From Betaproteobacteria bacterium (lineage in GTDB: Bacteria > Pseudomonadota > Gammaproteobacteria > Burkholderiales > Rhodocyclaceae), in NCBI GenBank assembly GCA_016234745.1, contig JACRAR010000041.1, positions 1 to 51,208 on the forward strand: 51,208 nt of DNA, read 5' to 3'. The notes beneath the pieces are model-generated. The model did no database searches and was not told where the DNA came from. It worked only from the letters and a program-made list of their open reading frames with translations. A program made the translations under genes and the position numbers. Below, one piece after another: positions 43,740-51,208 of the stretch. Each line of letters starts with the position of its first letter. The stretch's first letter is position 1.

Positions 43740-46357
43740 CATCCGATGCCGCTGGCAAAACCGCCTATACCACGGCTGTTCCCGCATCAGCGTTGAGAAT
43801 TTCAATTGCCCAGCTTCGCCCGGGCGACAGTGCGGGTGATTCGAGTTATTGGGTGAATTACGTCAATTCCTCCAAGACAAGAACCACCGCAAACGATCCG
43901 AAGACCGGCAAGCCCTTTGGCACGACAGCGGCCGGTTACAAGATGAACCAGCCAGGCCAGGAGCTTGCAACGGCAGGAACATTGACCAGCACCGGCAGCG
44001 GCGCCTATCGCTATGTCAGCAATATCGCCCTGACCAACGGCATAGACATTTCCGCCAACAATACCGACGTTGCGCTGCTGCCGAACGGCGGCAAGTACGC
44101 CTATAACGCTGCACTGACCCACCGCGTGGTCATCGAAGTGCGCCCCGGTGCTGGCACGATGGGCGATGCCACCATGGGAGCAAACAATGCGGCCTTCGAT
44201 TTTGTTCCGGATGGCAAGACGGCCAAAGTCACCCGTGAAGTCGTGAACATTGCCAACTGCAACGACGGCTGTCACAAGACACTGGGCATGCACGGCGGGC
44301 CGCGCCTCGATGTCAAGCTTTGCGTGACCTGCCACAACCCGACCAACGGCGATCCCGAGAGCGGCAACAACCTCGACCTCAAGGTGATGGTGCACAAGAT
44401 CCACGCCGGGAAAGTCCTGCCGAGCGTCAACCTGGATAAATCCGGCGAATTCACCAGCTTGTACAAAACCGATCCGGCCGGTGCCGTCAAGGGAACCCCG
44501 TACCGGATCTGGGGCTACAACAACACGCTATTTGACGCCTCGGAGATCCTGATCCCGTCCAACCCGGCCAACTGTGTCATGTGCCACAAGAACGCGGTTG
44601 ACGCCGACAACTACAAGACCAAGCCGACCAAGGAGGCCTGCGGTTCCTGCCATGACGGCATCAACTTCGCCACCGGAAAAGGCAAACGCATGTGGTTCTC
44701 GGACAGCAAGATCACCATGGCTGCAGGCGTGGGTGGCGCGGAAGTCAGCCGAGCCGATGTGGCAGGATTCGAAGCCCAGATCAACGCCGGACACAAGGGC
44801 GGCGCGGTGAGCAACAACGCCGCCTGCGCTATCTGTCATACGGCAGACGGCACCCAGGCCTCACCCGATGCCTCCCCTGCACCGGTAACGGCCGTCCACG
44901 GCGAGTTCAGCAACAGCTACGCGCTCGGGTGGTCCAAGGCCAAAACCGATTACACCATTGACCTGTCCCTGTCTGCCCCGGCCAACGGCACCCATTATGT
45001 GACCGGAGAAAAGCCGGTCGTGACCATTGTATTGAAGGATGCCGCCACCGGCACCGCGATCGATCACACCAAGATCAGCGATGCCGCCAGTTCCGATTTC
45101 GGAGCGGGCGCGCTGATCGTGAGCACAGGCCGCATTTACGGGCTGAAAGATGCGACGGGCGCAAACACCAATGCCGGCGCATCGGTCAATGGCACACTTG
45201 GCCTCTATGTCAGCGGACCGCGGGCGCTGAGGAAACCGGTCCTGACCACGATCCCGGCCTGGAACAAGGGATTCTTCTCGGTCGGCACCGGGAACACCTA
45301 CACCGGCAATGCGGCGATAGATCTGCGGGCAAGAACCACCTCGACCACGCTCGCCGCTTCTGCCACCATCCCGGCCTCGTTCGCGGGCACCTACTCGAAC
45401 AAGATGGCGCAGGACGATTACCAAGTGACCTACGACGCCGCAGGGGTTGCTACCGCGACACCGGCCAAGGTCACCGGAGTCATCTCCAGAACCGATCCAA
45501 CCAAGCTTCAGTACCAGCTGGCACCGATTCCCGCGGACATGACGCCGGGCACCTATGTCGTCATGCTTCTGGCCGCCAAGAAGAGCACGGCGGGTGTTGT
45601 GCCGAAGGCCATGAGCCTGGCGCTGACGACCTTCAACGTCGGGCAGGCCACGGAAGAAAAGAAGATCGCCTTCGGCTGCCCCGAGTGCCATTCGACCACC
45701 GTCTGGCACGACAATGCCGTCAACGGCGCCAATGGCAGCCACCCCGCCAAATTCGATCCCGACTACTGCGGCAGTTGCCACGACTACGCGGCGCCGATAT
45801 CCGCTATAGCCACGGGGGCGGTGCCAACCACGGCGGGCGGCAAATCCTACAAGGTCGCTTTCGATCCCATGACCGGAGAAGAAATCTACTCACTGGTCAA
45901 CGGCACCGGGGTCTTCCCGGCCGGCAGCGGCCAGGCCTGGGTGAACGGCGGCAACAAGTTCGGCTTCGGCACCACACCGATCTCGCGTCGCGTGCATGGC
46001 GTGCATGCCGGCGGCACGGTGCGCACGAATGGCAGCCCGATGATCAACTATCCCTACGAGGTCTACAACGGGGAAAATGTCACCATCGCCTTCCCGCAGG
46101 ATGTCAGGAACTGCGAGAAGTGCCATAACAGCACCACCAGCGGCACCTGGAAGACCAAGCCAAGCCGCGTCGCCTGCCTGGCCTGCCATGACTCGGATGC
46201 GGCCTACGCGCATGCCGCGTTGCAGACCCTGGATTCGACACCGGCCATTGGCACCACTGCGCTGGTTGCTGGATCGACGGCTTCCGCGACGCCGACCTCG
46301 GGACCCTTCAATGGCGACGAGATCGAGTCATGCCCGGTCTGTCACGCAGCCAAGTAG
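43574..46357 (+). CDS. OmcA/MtrC-family decaheme c-type cytochrome lacking its 5' end
   Basis: Ten heme sites are read: CNDGCH, CVTCH, CVMCH, CGSCH, CAICH, then CPECH, CGSCH, CEKCH, CLACH, CPVCH. They lie in two groups of five, separated by a beta-rich region, the domain order of MtrC/OmcA (beta, pentaheme, beta, pentaheme). The first site has three residues between the cysteines (CX3CH) rather than two. No signal peptide is present: the open frame starts at GTG 43574 inside narH in another frame, and cytochrome-like sequence (NPWTTISAASVDASGKLVVD) begins near 43660. Without a signal peptide, export and heme attachment are doubtful. Family members move electrons across the outer membrane to minerals or other acceptors. 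The true start is not known. Confidence 0.8.
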   Translation: MGTGLAVAPGIPHPVHGAASSDEATRGPNSAANPWTTISAASVDASGKLVVDFKMTSDAAGKTAYTTAVPASALRISIAQLRPGDSAGDSSYWVNYVNSSKTRTTANDPKTGKPFGTTAAGYKMNQPGQELATAGTLTSTGSGAYRYVSNIALTNGIDISANNTDVALLPNGGKYAYNAALTHRVVIEVRPGAGTMGDATMGANNAAFDFVPDGKTAKVTREVVNIANCNDGCHKTLGMHGGPRLDVKLCVTCHNPTNGDPESGNNLDLKVMVHKIHAGKVLPSVNLDKSGEFTSLYKTDPAGAVKGTPYRIWGYNNTLFDASEILIPSNPANCVMCHKNAVDADNYKTKPTKEACGSCHDGINFATGKGKRMWFSDSKITMAAGVGGAEVSRADVAGFEAQINAGHKGGAVSNNAACAICHTADGTQASPDASPAPVTAVHGEFSNSYALGWSKAKTDYTIDLSLSAPANGTHYVTGEKPVVTIVLKDAATGTAIDHTKISDAASSDFGAGALIVSTGRIYGLKDATGANTNAGASVNGTLGLYVSGPRALRKPVLTTIPAWNKGFFSVGTGNTYTGNAAIDLRARTTSTTLAASATIPASFAGTYSNKMAQDDYQVTYDAAGVATATPAKVTGVISRTDPTKLQYQLAPIPADMTPGTYVVMLLAAKKSTAGVVPKAMSLALTTFNVGQATEEKKIAFGCPECHSTTVWHDNAVNGANGSHPAKFDPDYCGSCHDYAAPISAIATGAVPTTAGGKSYKVAFDPMTGEEIYSLVNGTGVFPAGSGQAWVNGGNKFGFGTTPISRRVHGVHAGGTVRTNGSPMINYPYEVYNGENVTIAFPQDVRNCEKCHNSTTSGTWKTKPSRVACLACHDSDAAYAHAALQTLDSTPAIGTTALVAGSTASATPTSGPFNGDEIESCPVCHAAK

Positions 46358-46388
46358 CGGTTGAAGTGAGCCAGGATTGACCAACCCA

Positions 46389-46416
46389 GCCGGGACACAG
46401 AGCAGCGTGTCCCGGC
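46389..46416. other. Strong hairpin between the decaheme gene and the small cytochrome gene
   Basis: A perfect 10-bp stem, GCCGGGACAC (46389-46398) and GTGTCCCGGC (46407-46416), with an eight-base loop. No T-run follows. It may be a weak terminator or processing site; the gap of 114 bases has no other clear signal apart from AAGGAGAAA before the next ATG. Confidence 0.55.
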
Positions 46417-46471
46417 CGTTGACACGGAAAACTCGAATCTGAGACATCAACATCACGACAAGGAGAAACAC

Positions 46472-46780
46472 ATGAGACATACGTTAATCATGGCAACGGT
46501 ATTGGCAGCACTGACCGTCGTGGCGCAGATCGCAGCCGCGGCCGACGGCCAGGCAATCTATGACAAGAGCTGCAAGGGCTGCCATGATAAGGGATTGATG
46601 GGATCGCCGAAAACCGGCGACAAGGACAAATGGGCGCCCTTGATCAAGTCCGGCGTCGTTGCGCTCGAAGCCTCGGTGATGAATGGCAAGGGCAAGATGA
46701 AGCCCAAGGGCGGCAACGACAGCTTGACGGCCGAAGACATCAAGGCCTCGGTGGACTACATCATCAGCAAGAGCCAATGA
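46472..46780 (+). CDS. Small soluble c-type cytochrome (c5-like)
   Basis: The protein has 102 residues. A signal peptide (cleavage near AAAADG, residue 24) and one heme site CKGCH (residues 34-38) with the axial Met in GKGKMKPKGG (Met76) match cytochrome c5/class I periplasmic carriers. AAGGAGAAA precedes the ATG. It could deliver electrons between the membrane cytochromes and multiheme proteins. Its place next to the decaheme gene suggests a periplasmic electron path, but the partner is inferred. Confidence 0.92.
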   Translation: MRHTLIMATVLAALTVVAQIAAAADGQAIYDKSCKGCHDKGLMGSPKTGDKDKWAPLIKSGVVALEASVMNGKGKMKPKGGNDSLTAEDIKASVDYIISKSQ

Positions 46781-46866
46781 ACCCTGCATTTCCGCGCGGC
46801 TGACTGAATGCGTCCATGGCGGAGAGGGAATCGCGCGTCGCCCGCCCCGGATGCGAAGCGAGCCAA

Positions 46867-46912
46867 TCAGGGCGGTGCGGAAAAGAAGCTGTACCTGCCC
46901 TGAATCTTTCTT
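46867..46912 (+). terminator. Terminator after the small cytochrome gene
   Basis: TCAGGGCGGT (46867-46876) can pair with ACC-T-GCCCTGA (46893-46903) with one bulged base, followed by ATCTTTCTT. This is the most terminator-like structure between the two nar blocks and would separate the narG1 transcript from narG2. Confidence 0.5.
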
Positions 46913-47132
46913 GAAATCATAATGGCATCGCAAGGGCACAAGTCTGGGGCTGATATGCGCGGTTGACATCAACACTCCGACACGAACGCAAGACATTCCC
47001 GCAGACACATTTGCACGCATTGGAAATACCTCCTTATTTCCCCAGCCTGCCGGGTTCAGCCTCTCCCTGCCCCAACCTCCCGCCGCACCCCAGGCAAGCA
47101 AGGCCTTAGCCGCTACCACTTGCCGCAAAGAC

Positions 47133-47148
47133 TACCTCCAAAGTGGTA
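47133..47148 (+). promoter_or_regulatory. NarL 7-2-7 site of the narG2 promoter
   Basis: TACCTCC-AA-AGTGGTA: left heptamer one mismatch from TACYNMT, right one (TACCACT in reverse) full match. The centre is 62.5 bases before the first base of TAGACT (47203), the same as in the usp-narK promoter. An extra heptamer TACCACT lies at 47114-47120. Confidence 0.75.
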
Positions 47149-47179
47149 TTCCGGAAGCCCCGGTACGCTACAGCACGCC

Positions 47180-47208
47180 TTGTAGCAAGACCCAAGCCTG
47201 CCTAGACT
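47180..47208 (+). promoter_or_regulatory. Core promoter of narG2
   Basis: TTGTAG (47180-47185) and TAGACT (47203-47208), spaced by 17 bases, within CTTGTA ... CCTAGACTGC. It is identical in layout to the usp-narK promoter. Transcription would start near 47215, about 20 bases before the narG2 ATG. Confidence 0.6.
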
Positions 47209-47234
47209 GCCGCATCTCTTAACGGATTGCCGCC

Positions 47235-50200
47235 ATGAGCCATTTTCTCGACAGACTGAATTTCTTCAAAAACGCCGATCAGACTTTCTCCGACGGGCAC
47301 GGCACCGTGACCAACGAGGATCGCACCTGGGAGGACGGTTACCGCAAGCGCTGGCAGCACGACAAGATCGTGCGCTCGACGCACGGCACCAACTGCACCG
47401 GTTCCTGCTCCTGGAAAATCTACGTCAAGGGTGGCATCGTCACCTGGGAGACGCAGCAGACCGACTATCCGCGCACCCGGCCCGACATGCCCAACCACGA
47501 GCCGCGCGGCTGCTCGCGCGGCGCCAGCTACAGCTGGTATCTCTACAGCGCCAATCGTGTGAAATATCCGATGGTGCGCGGCTGCCTGCTGCGCGCCTGG
47601 CGCGAGGCACGCAAGAGCCTGGGCTCGGTCGAAGCCTGGGCCAGCATCGCCGGCAATCCCGAGAAGTCACGCGAATACAAGAGCCGCCGCGGCCTCGGCG
47701 GTTTCGTGCGGGCCGGCTGGGACGAGGTCAATGAGATCATCGCCGCCGCCAATATCTACACCATCAAGCAGTATGGCCCGGATCGCGTAATCGGCTTCTC
47801 GCCCATCCCCGCCATGTCGATGGTCAGCTATGCCGCCGGCTCGCGCTACCTGTCGCTGATCGGTGGCGTCTGCATGAGCTTCTACGACTGGTACTGCGAC
47901 CTGCCGCCGGCCAGCCCGCAGATCTGGGGCGAGCAGACCGACGTGCCGGAATCGGCCGACTGGTACAACTCCACTTTCATCATCGCCTGGGGCTCCAACG
48001 TGCCGCAGACGCGTACGCCCGATGCGCACTTCTTCACCGAGGTGCGCTACAAGGGCACCAAGACCGTTTCGATCACGCCCGACTATTCCGAAGTCGCCAA
48101 GCTCGGCGATCTCTGGCTGCATCCCAAGCAGGGCACCGATGCCGCGCTGGCGATGGCGATGGGCCATGTGATCCTCAAGGAGTTTCACTTCGGCGCCAAC
48201 AAGTCGGATTACTTCGAGGACTACTGCCGCAAGTACACCGACATGCCGCTCTTGGTGCAGCTCGTGGAGAAGGACACGCCGACGGGCAAACTGCTGGTGC
48301 CGGACCGCTACATGCGCGCCGCGGATTTCCAGGACAACCTGGGGCAGAGCAACAACCCCGACTGGAAGACCGTGGCCTTTGATGCAGATGGGCGCGTGGT
48401 CCTGCCCAACGGCTCGATCGGCTTCCGCTGGGGCGCCGAAGGCCGCACTGACGCCGGCAAATGGAATCTCGAAGAGAAGGAAGCCGGCGGCGCCGCGACC
48501 AAACTTAAACTCACCCTGGCGGATGGCAGCCATGAACTGGCCACGGTCGCCTTCCCCTATTTCGGCGGCATCGTCACCGAGCATTTCACCGAGAACAAGC
48601 AGAGCGACGTGCTGCTGCGCAAGGTGCCGGCGCTGCGCCTGCCGCTTGGCAAGGATGGGCGCCAGGTTCTGGTGGCGACCGTGTTCGACCTGACCGCGGC
48701 CAACTACGGCGTCGATCGCGGCTTCGCCGGAGATGACACGGTGGCGAAGAACTTCGACGAGGACAAGCCCTACACCCCGGCCTGGCAGGAAAAGATCACC
48801 GGCGTCAAGCGCACCGACGTCATCACCGTGGCACGCCAGTTCGCCGACAACGCCCACAAGACGCACGGCAAGTCGATGATCATCATCGGCGCGGCGATGA
48901 ACCACTGGTACCACGCCGACATGAATTACCGCGGCGTCATCAACATGCTCATGCTGTGCGGCTGCATCGGCCAGTCGGGCGGCGGCTGGGCGCATTACGT
49001 CGGCCAGGAGAAGCTGCGCCCGCAAACCGGCTGGACCGCGCTGGCCTTTGCGCTGGACTGGATCCGGCCGCCGCGCCAGATGAACTCGACTTCCTTCTTC
49101 TACGCCCATACCGACCAGTGGCGCTACGAGAAGCTCAACGTCAAGGAGATTCTTTCACCCACCACCGATCCCAAGGAATTCAGTGGCAGTCTCATCGACT
49201 ACAACGTGCGCGCCGAACGCATGGGCTGGCTGCCCTCGGCGCCGCAACTGCAGACCAATCCGCTGCGGGTGGTCAAGGACGCGGCCGAAGTCGGCATGGA
49301 TCCCAAGGACTATGCCATCAAGGCACTCAAGGACGGTTCGCTGCGCATGTCCTGCGAGGACCCCGATCATCCGTCCAACTTCCCGCGCAACCTGTTCGTC
49401 TGGCGCTCCAACCTGCTTGGTTCCTCAGGCAAGGGCCATGAATATTTTCTCAAGCATCTGCTCGGCACCACCCATGGCGTGCAGGGCAAGGATCTCGGCG
49501 GGGATAGTGGCTACGGCGCCAAGCCGCAGGAAGTGGTGTGGCACGAGCAGGCGCCCGAAGGCAAGCTCGACCTGCTGGTGACGCTGGATTTCCGCATGAG
49601 CACGACCTGCCTGTATTCCGACATCGTGCTGCCCACCGCAACCTGGTACGAGAAGAACGACCTCAACACCTCCGACATGCATCCCTTCATCCATCCGCTC
49701 TCGCAGGCCGTCGATCCGGCCTGGGAGGCGAGAAGCGACTGGGACATCTACAAGGGATTCGCCAAGAAATTCTCCGAAATCTGCGTCGGCCATCTCGGCG
49801 TCGAGAAGGAACTGGTGCTCACCCCCCTGATGCACGACACTCCGGCCGAGCTGGCGCAGGCCATCGGCGTCAAGGAATGGAAGAAGGGCGAATGCGACCT
49901 GATCCCGGGCAAGACCGCGCCGGCCATGGCCGTGGTCGAGCGCGACTACCCCAACGTGTATAAGCGCTTCACCGCGCTCGGTCCGCTGATGGACAAGGTC
50001 GGCAACGGCGGCAAGGGCATCGCCTGGAACACCCAGGAAGAAGTCAAGGGCTTGCGCGATCTCAACGGCATCGTGCGCGAGGAAGGCGCCACCCAGGGCA
50101 TGGCGAAGATCGAGAGCGACATCGACGCCACCGAAGTGGTGCTGATGCTCGCTCCGGAGACCAACGGCCATGTCGCCGTCAAGGCCTGGCAGGCGCTGTC

Positions 50201-51017
50201 CAAGATCACCGGACGCGATCACGCGCATCTCGCACTGGGCAAAGAGCACGAGAAAATCCGCTTCCGCGACATCCAGGTGCAGCCGCGCAAGATCATTTCC
50301 TCGCCGACATGGTCGGGACTCGAGGACGAGCATGTCTCCTACAACGCCGGCTACACCAACGTGCATGAGCTAATTCCATGGCGCACCCTGTCGGGCCGCC
50401 AGCAGTTCTACCAGGATCACAAATGGATGCTGGGCTTCGGCGAAGGCATGTGCGTGTACAAGCCGCCGGTCGATCTCAAGACCGTGCATCCGATCCAGGG
50501 GCAGAAGGACAACGGCAATGCCGAAGTGGTGCTCAACTTCATCACACCGCACCAGAAATGGGGCATTCACTCGACCTACACCGACAATCTGCTGATGCTC
50601 ACGCTGTCGCGCGGCGGGCCGATCGTTTGGCTCTCCGAAGACGACGCCAAGAAGGTCGGCATCGTCGACAACGACTGGATCGAACTCTACAACGTCAACG
50701 GCGCCATCACCGCGCGCGCGGTGGTGAGCCAGCGCGTCAATCCCGGCATGTGCATGATGTATCACGCCCAGGAAAAGATCGTCAATACGCCGGGCTCGGA
50801 AGTCACCGGCAATCGCGGCGGCATCCACAATTCCGTGACGCGCTGCGTCACCAAGCCGACCCACATGATCGGCGGCTACGCCCAGCTTTCCTACGGCTTC
50901 AACTACTACGGCACCATTGGCACCAACCGCGACGAATTCGTCATCGTGCGCAAGATGAAGACGGTGGACTGGCTGGATGAACCGCAATCTGTCGCTCAGG
51001 AAGGAGCCCATTCATGA
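47235..51017 (+). CDS. narG: Canonical respiratory nitrate reductase alpha subunit NarG (second copy)
   Basis: The 1260 residues are close to E. coli NarG throughout: N-terminus FLDRLNFFKNADQTFSDGHG, FS0 ligands His50, Cys54, Cys58 and Cys93, Mo ligand Asp222 in [20 protein letters not shown], and a C-terminal region TKPTHMIGGYAQLSYGFNYYG. It reduces nitrate at the cytoplasmic face with quinol electrons via NarH and NarI. The N-terminus has no twin-arginine pair. Its stop overlaps the narH2 start (ATGA). Regulation by NarL is implied by the upstream 7-2-7 site. It differs clearly from narG1. Confidence 0.97.
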   Translation: MSHFLDRLNFFKNADQTFSDGHGTVTNEDRTWEDGYRKRWQHDKIVRSTHGTNCTGSCSWKIYVKGGIVTWETQQTDYPRTRPDMPNHEPRGCSRGASYSWYLYSANRVKYPMVRGCLLRAWREARKSLGSVEAWASIAGNPEKSREYKSRRGLGGFVRAGWDEVNEIIAAANIYTIKQYGPDRVIGFSPIPAMSMVSYAAGSRYLSLIGGVCMSFYDWYCDLPPASPQIWGEQTDVPESADWYNSTFIIAWGSNVPQTRTPDAHFFTEVRYKGTKTVSITPDYSEVAKLGDLWLHPKQGTDAALAMAMGHVILKEFHFGANKSDYFEDYCRKYTDMPLLVQLVEKDTPTGKLLVPDRYMRAADFQDNLGQSNNPDWKTVAFDADGRVVLPNGSIGFRWGAEGRTDAGKWNLEEKEAGGAATKLKLTLADGSHELATVAFPYFGGIVTEHFTENKQSDVLLRKVPALRLPLGKDGRQVLVATVFDLTAANYGVDRGFAGDDTVAKNFDEDKPYTPAWQEKITGVKRTDVITVARQFADNAHKTHGKSMIIIGAAMNHWYHADMNYRGVINMLMLCGCIGQSGGGWAHYVGQEKLRPQTGWTALAFALDWIRPPRQMNSTSFFYAHTDQWRYEKLNVKEILSPTTDPKEFSGSLIDYNVRAERMGWLPSAPQLQTNPLRVVKDAAEVGMDPKDYAIKALKDGSLRMSCEDPDHPSNFPRNLFVWRSNLLGSSGKGHEYFLKHLLGTTHGVQGKDLGGDSGYGAKPQEVVWHEQAPEGKLDLLVTLDFRMSTTCLYSDIVLPTATWYEKNDLNTSDMHPFIHPLSQAVDPAWEARSDWDIYKGFAKKFSEICVGHLGVEKELVLTPLMHDTPAELAQAIGVKEWKKGECDLIPGKTAPAMAVVERDYPNVYKRFTALGPLMDKVGNGGKGIAWNTQEEVKGLRDLNGIVREEGATQGMAKIESDIDATEVVLMLAPETNGHVAVKAWQALSKITGRDHAHLALGKEHEKIRFRDIQVQPRKIISSPTWSGLEDEHVSYNAGYTNVHELIPWRTLSGRQQFYQDHKWMLGFGEGMCVYKPPVDLKTVHPIQGQKDNGNAEVVLNFITPHQKWGIHSTYTDNLLMLTLSRGGPIVWLSEDDAKKVGIVDNDWIELYNVNGAITARAVVSQRVNPGMCMMYHAQEKIVNTPGSEVTGNRGGIHNSVTRCVTKPTHMIGGYAQLSYGFNYYGTIGTNRDEFVIVRKMKTVDWLDEPQSVAQEGAHS

Positions 51018-51208
51018 AAATCAGAGCCCAAATCGGCATGGTCCTCAACCTGGACAAATGCATCGGCTGCCACACCTGCTCGGTGACCTGCAAGAACGTC
51101 TGGACCAATCGCCCCGGCATGGAATACGCCTGGTTCAACAACGTCGAGACCAAGCCCGGCGTCGGCTATCCCAAGCAGTGGGAAAACCAGAATGTCTGGA
51201 ACGGCGGC
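51014..51208 (+). CDS. narH: Respiratory nitrate reductase beta subunit NarH (second copy), 3' end outside window
   Basis: Sixty-five residues are seen: MKIRAQIGMVLNLDKC, then the first cysteine group CIGCHTCSVTCKNVW and RPGMEYAWFNNVETKPGVGY. The ATG overlaps the narG2 stop by four bases. GGAGCC serves as ribosome binding site. The rest, and probably narJ and narI, should lie beyond the window. Confidence 0.95.
   Translation, partial: MKIRAQIGMVLNLDKCIGCHTCSVTCKNVWTNRPGMEYAWFNNVETKPGVGYPKQWENQNVWNGG

Larger units (their letters stand above)
46913..47234 (+). promoter_or_regulatory. narG2 upstream region (no gene)
   Basis: These 322 bases hold no gene I can support. They contain a 7-bp palindrome GGAAATA (47022-47028) / TATTTCC (47035-47041), a single NarL-type heptamer TACCACT (47114-47120), a 7-2-7 NarL site and a core promoter (listed separately). 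TTGACA occurs at 46963 without a partner -10. No TTGAT-N4-ATCAA FNR box was found. The minus strand has an open frame covering part of it with a strong Shine-Dalgarno at 47022-47041, considered chance. Confidence 0.5.

Noticed and set aside
46963-46975. TTGACATCAA as an FNR box for narG2
   Set aside because: The half-sites are not separated by four bases, so it does not fit TTGAT-N4-ATCAA.
46484-47128. A 214-codon minus-strand frame over the small cytochrome and narG2 upstream region
   Set aside because: Covers the clear cytochrome gene in reverse; the Shine-Dalgarno inside it belongs to a palindrome and conservation is unknown.
1-51208. tRNA, rRNA, CRISPR arrays, insertion sequences, prophage
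   Set aside because: I looked for clover-leaf ends, regularly spaced repeats, transposase motifs and phage structural genes and found none I could support.

Overview
The window looks like a motile, nitrate-respiring betaproteobacterium, probably of the Rhodocyclales/Sterolibacteriaceae/Nitrosomonadales kind. This rests on high GC, the flhDC-motAB-cheAW gene order, NarX/NarL control of nitrate genes, tandem NarK transporters, and abundant c-type cytochromes and c-di-GMP proteins. The placement comes from protein character and gene order only; no rRNA or tRNA gene was seen.

Layout. (1) Positions 1-9403, minus strand: a flagellar and chemotaxis block read as flhD, flhC, motA, motB, a methyl-accepting protein, cheY, cheA, cheW and a PAS-containing receptor cut by the window edge. 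(2) 9606-21478: a mixed region with an HDOD-REC-GGDEF regulator, Nudix hydrolase, TonB-like protein, HNH endonuclease, YgiQ-type radical SAM protein, double-REC protein, bacteriohemerythrin, a small Cys/His protein, a two-subunit molybdenum hydroxylase (isoquinoline 1-oxidoreductase type) and a degenerate HD-GYP protein. (3) 21671-32423, minus strand: a signalling operon with overlapping or closely spaced genes, read as narX, narL, hybrid histidine kinase with three receivers, cheR, cheB, REC-PAS-GGDEF-EAL and REC-ANTAR. (4) 32681-51208, plus strand: the nitrate respiration island, with a universal stress protein, three NarK-family transporters, a tail-anchored cytochrome c, a divergent narG (narG1), a 3'-truncated narH, a decaheme OmcA/MtrC-type cytochrome without its signal peptide, a small cytochrome c, and then a second, canonical narG (narG2) and the start of its narH.

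How it works together. NarX/NarL should sense nitrate or nitrite and switch on the transporter and nitrate reductase promoters. Two promoters, upstream of the usp-narK block and of narG2, align over 80 bases without a gap and share a 7-2-7 NarL-type site at the same distance from an identical -10 region. The cytochrome c-narG1 operon instead has a perfect FNR-type palindrome. The two nitrate reductases are therefore probably switched by different signals.

Most notable: narH1 loses its frame after about residue 349 and runs straight into the decaheme cytochrome gene, which itself lacks a 5' end. This is either a genuine deletion/fusion or an assembly join. Also notable are two short leader reading frames with strong Shine-Dalgarno sites whose stops overlap the starts of narK3 and the cytochrome c gene, a repeat-bearing insert of about 70-80 residues in the second NarK, and a 27-bp tandem repeat in front of the Nudix gene.
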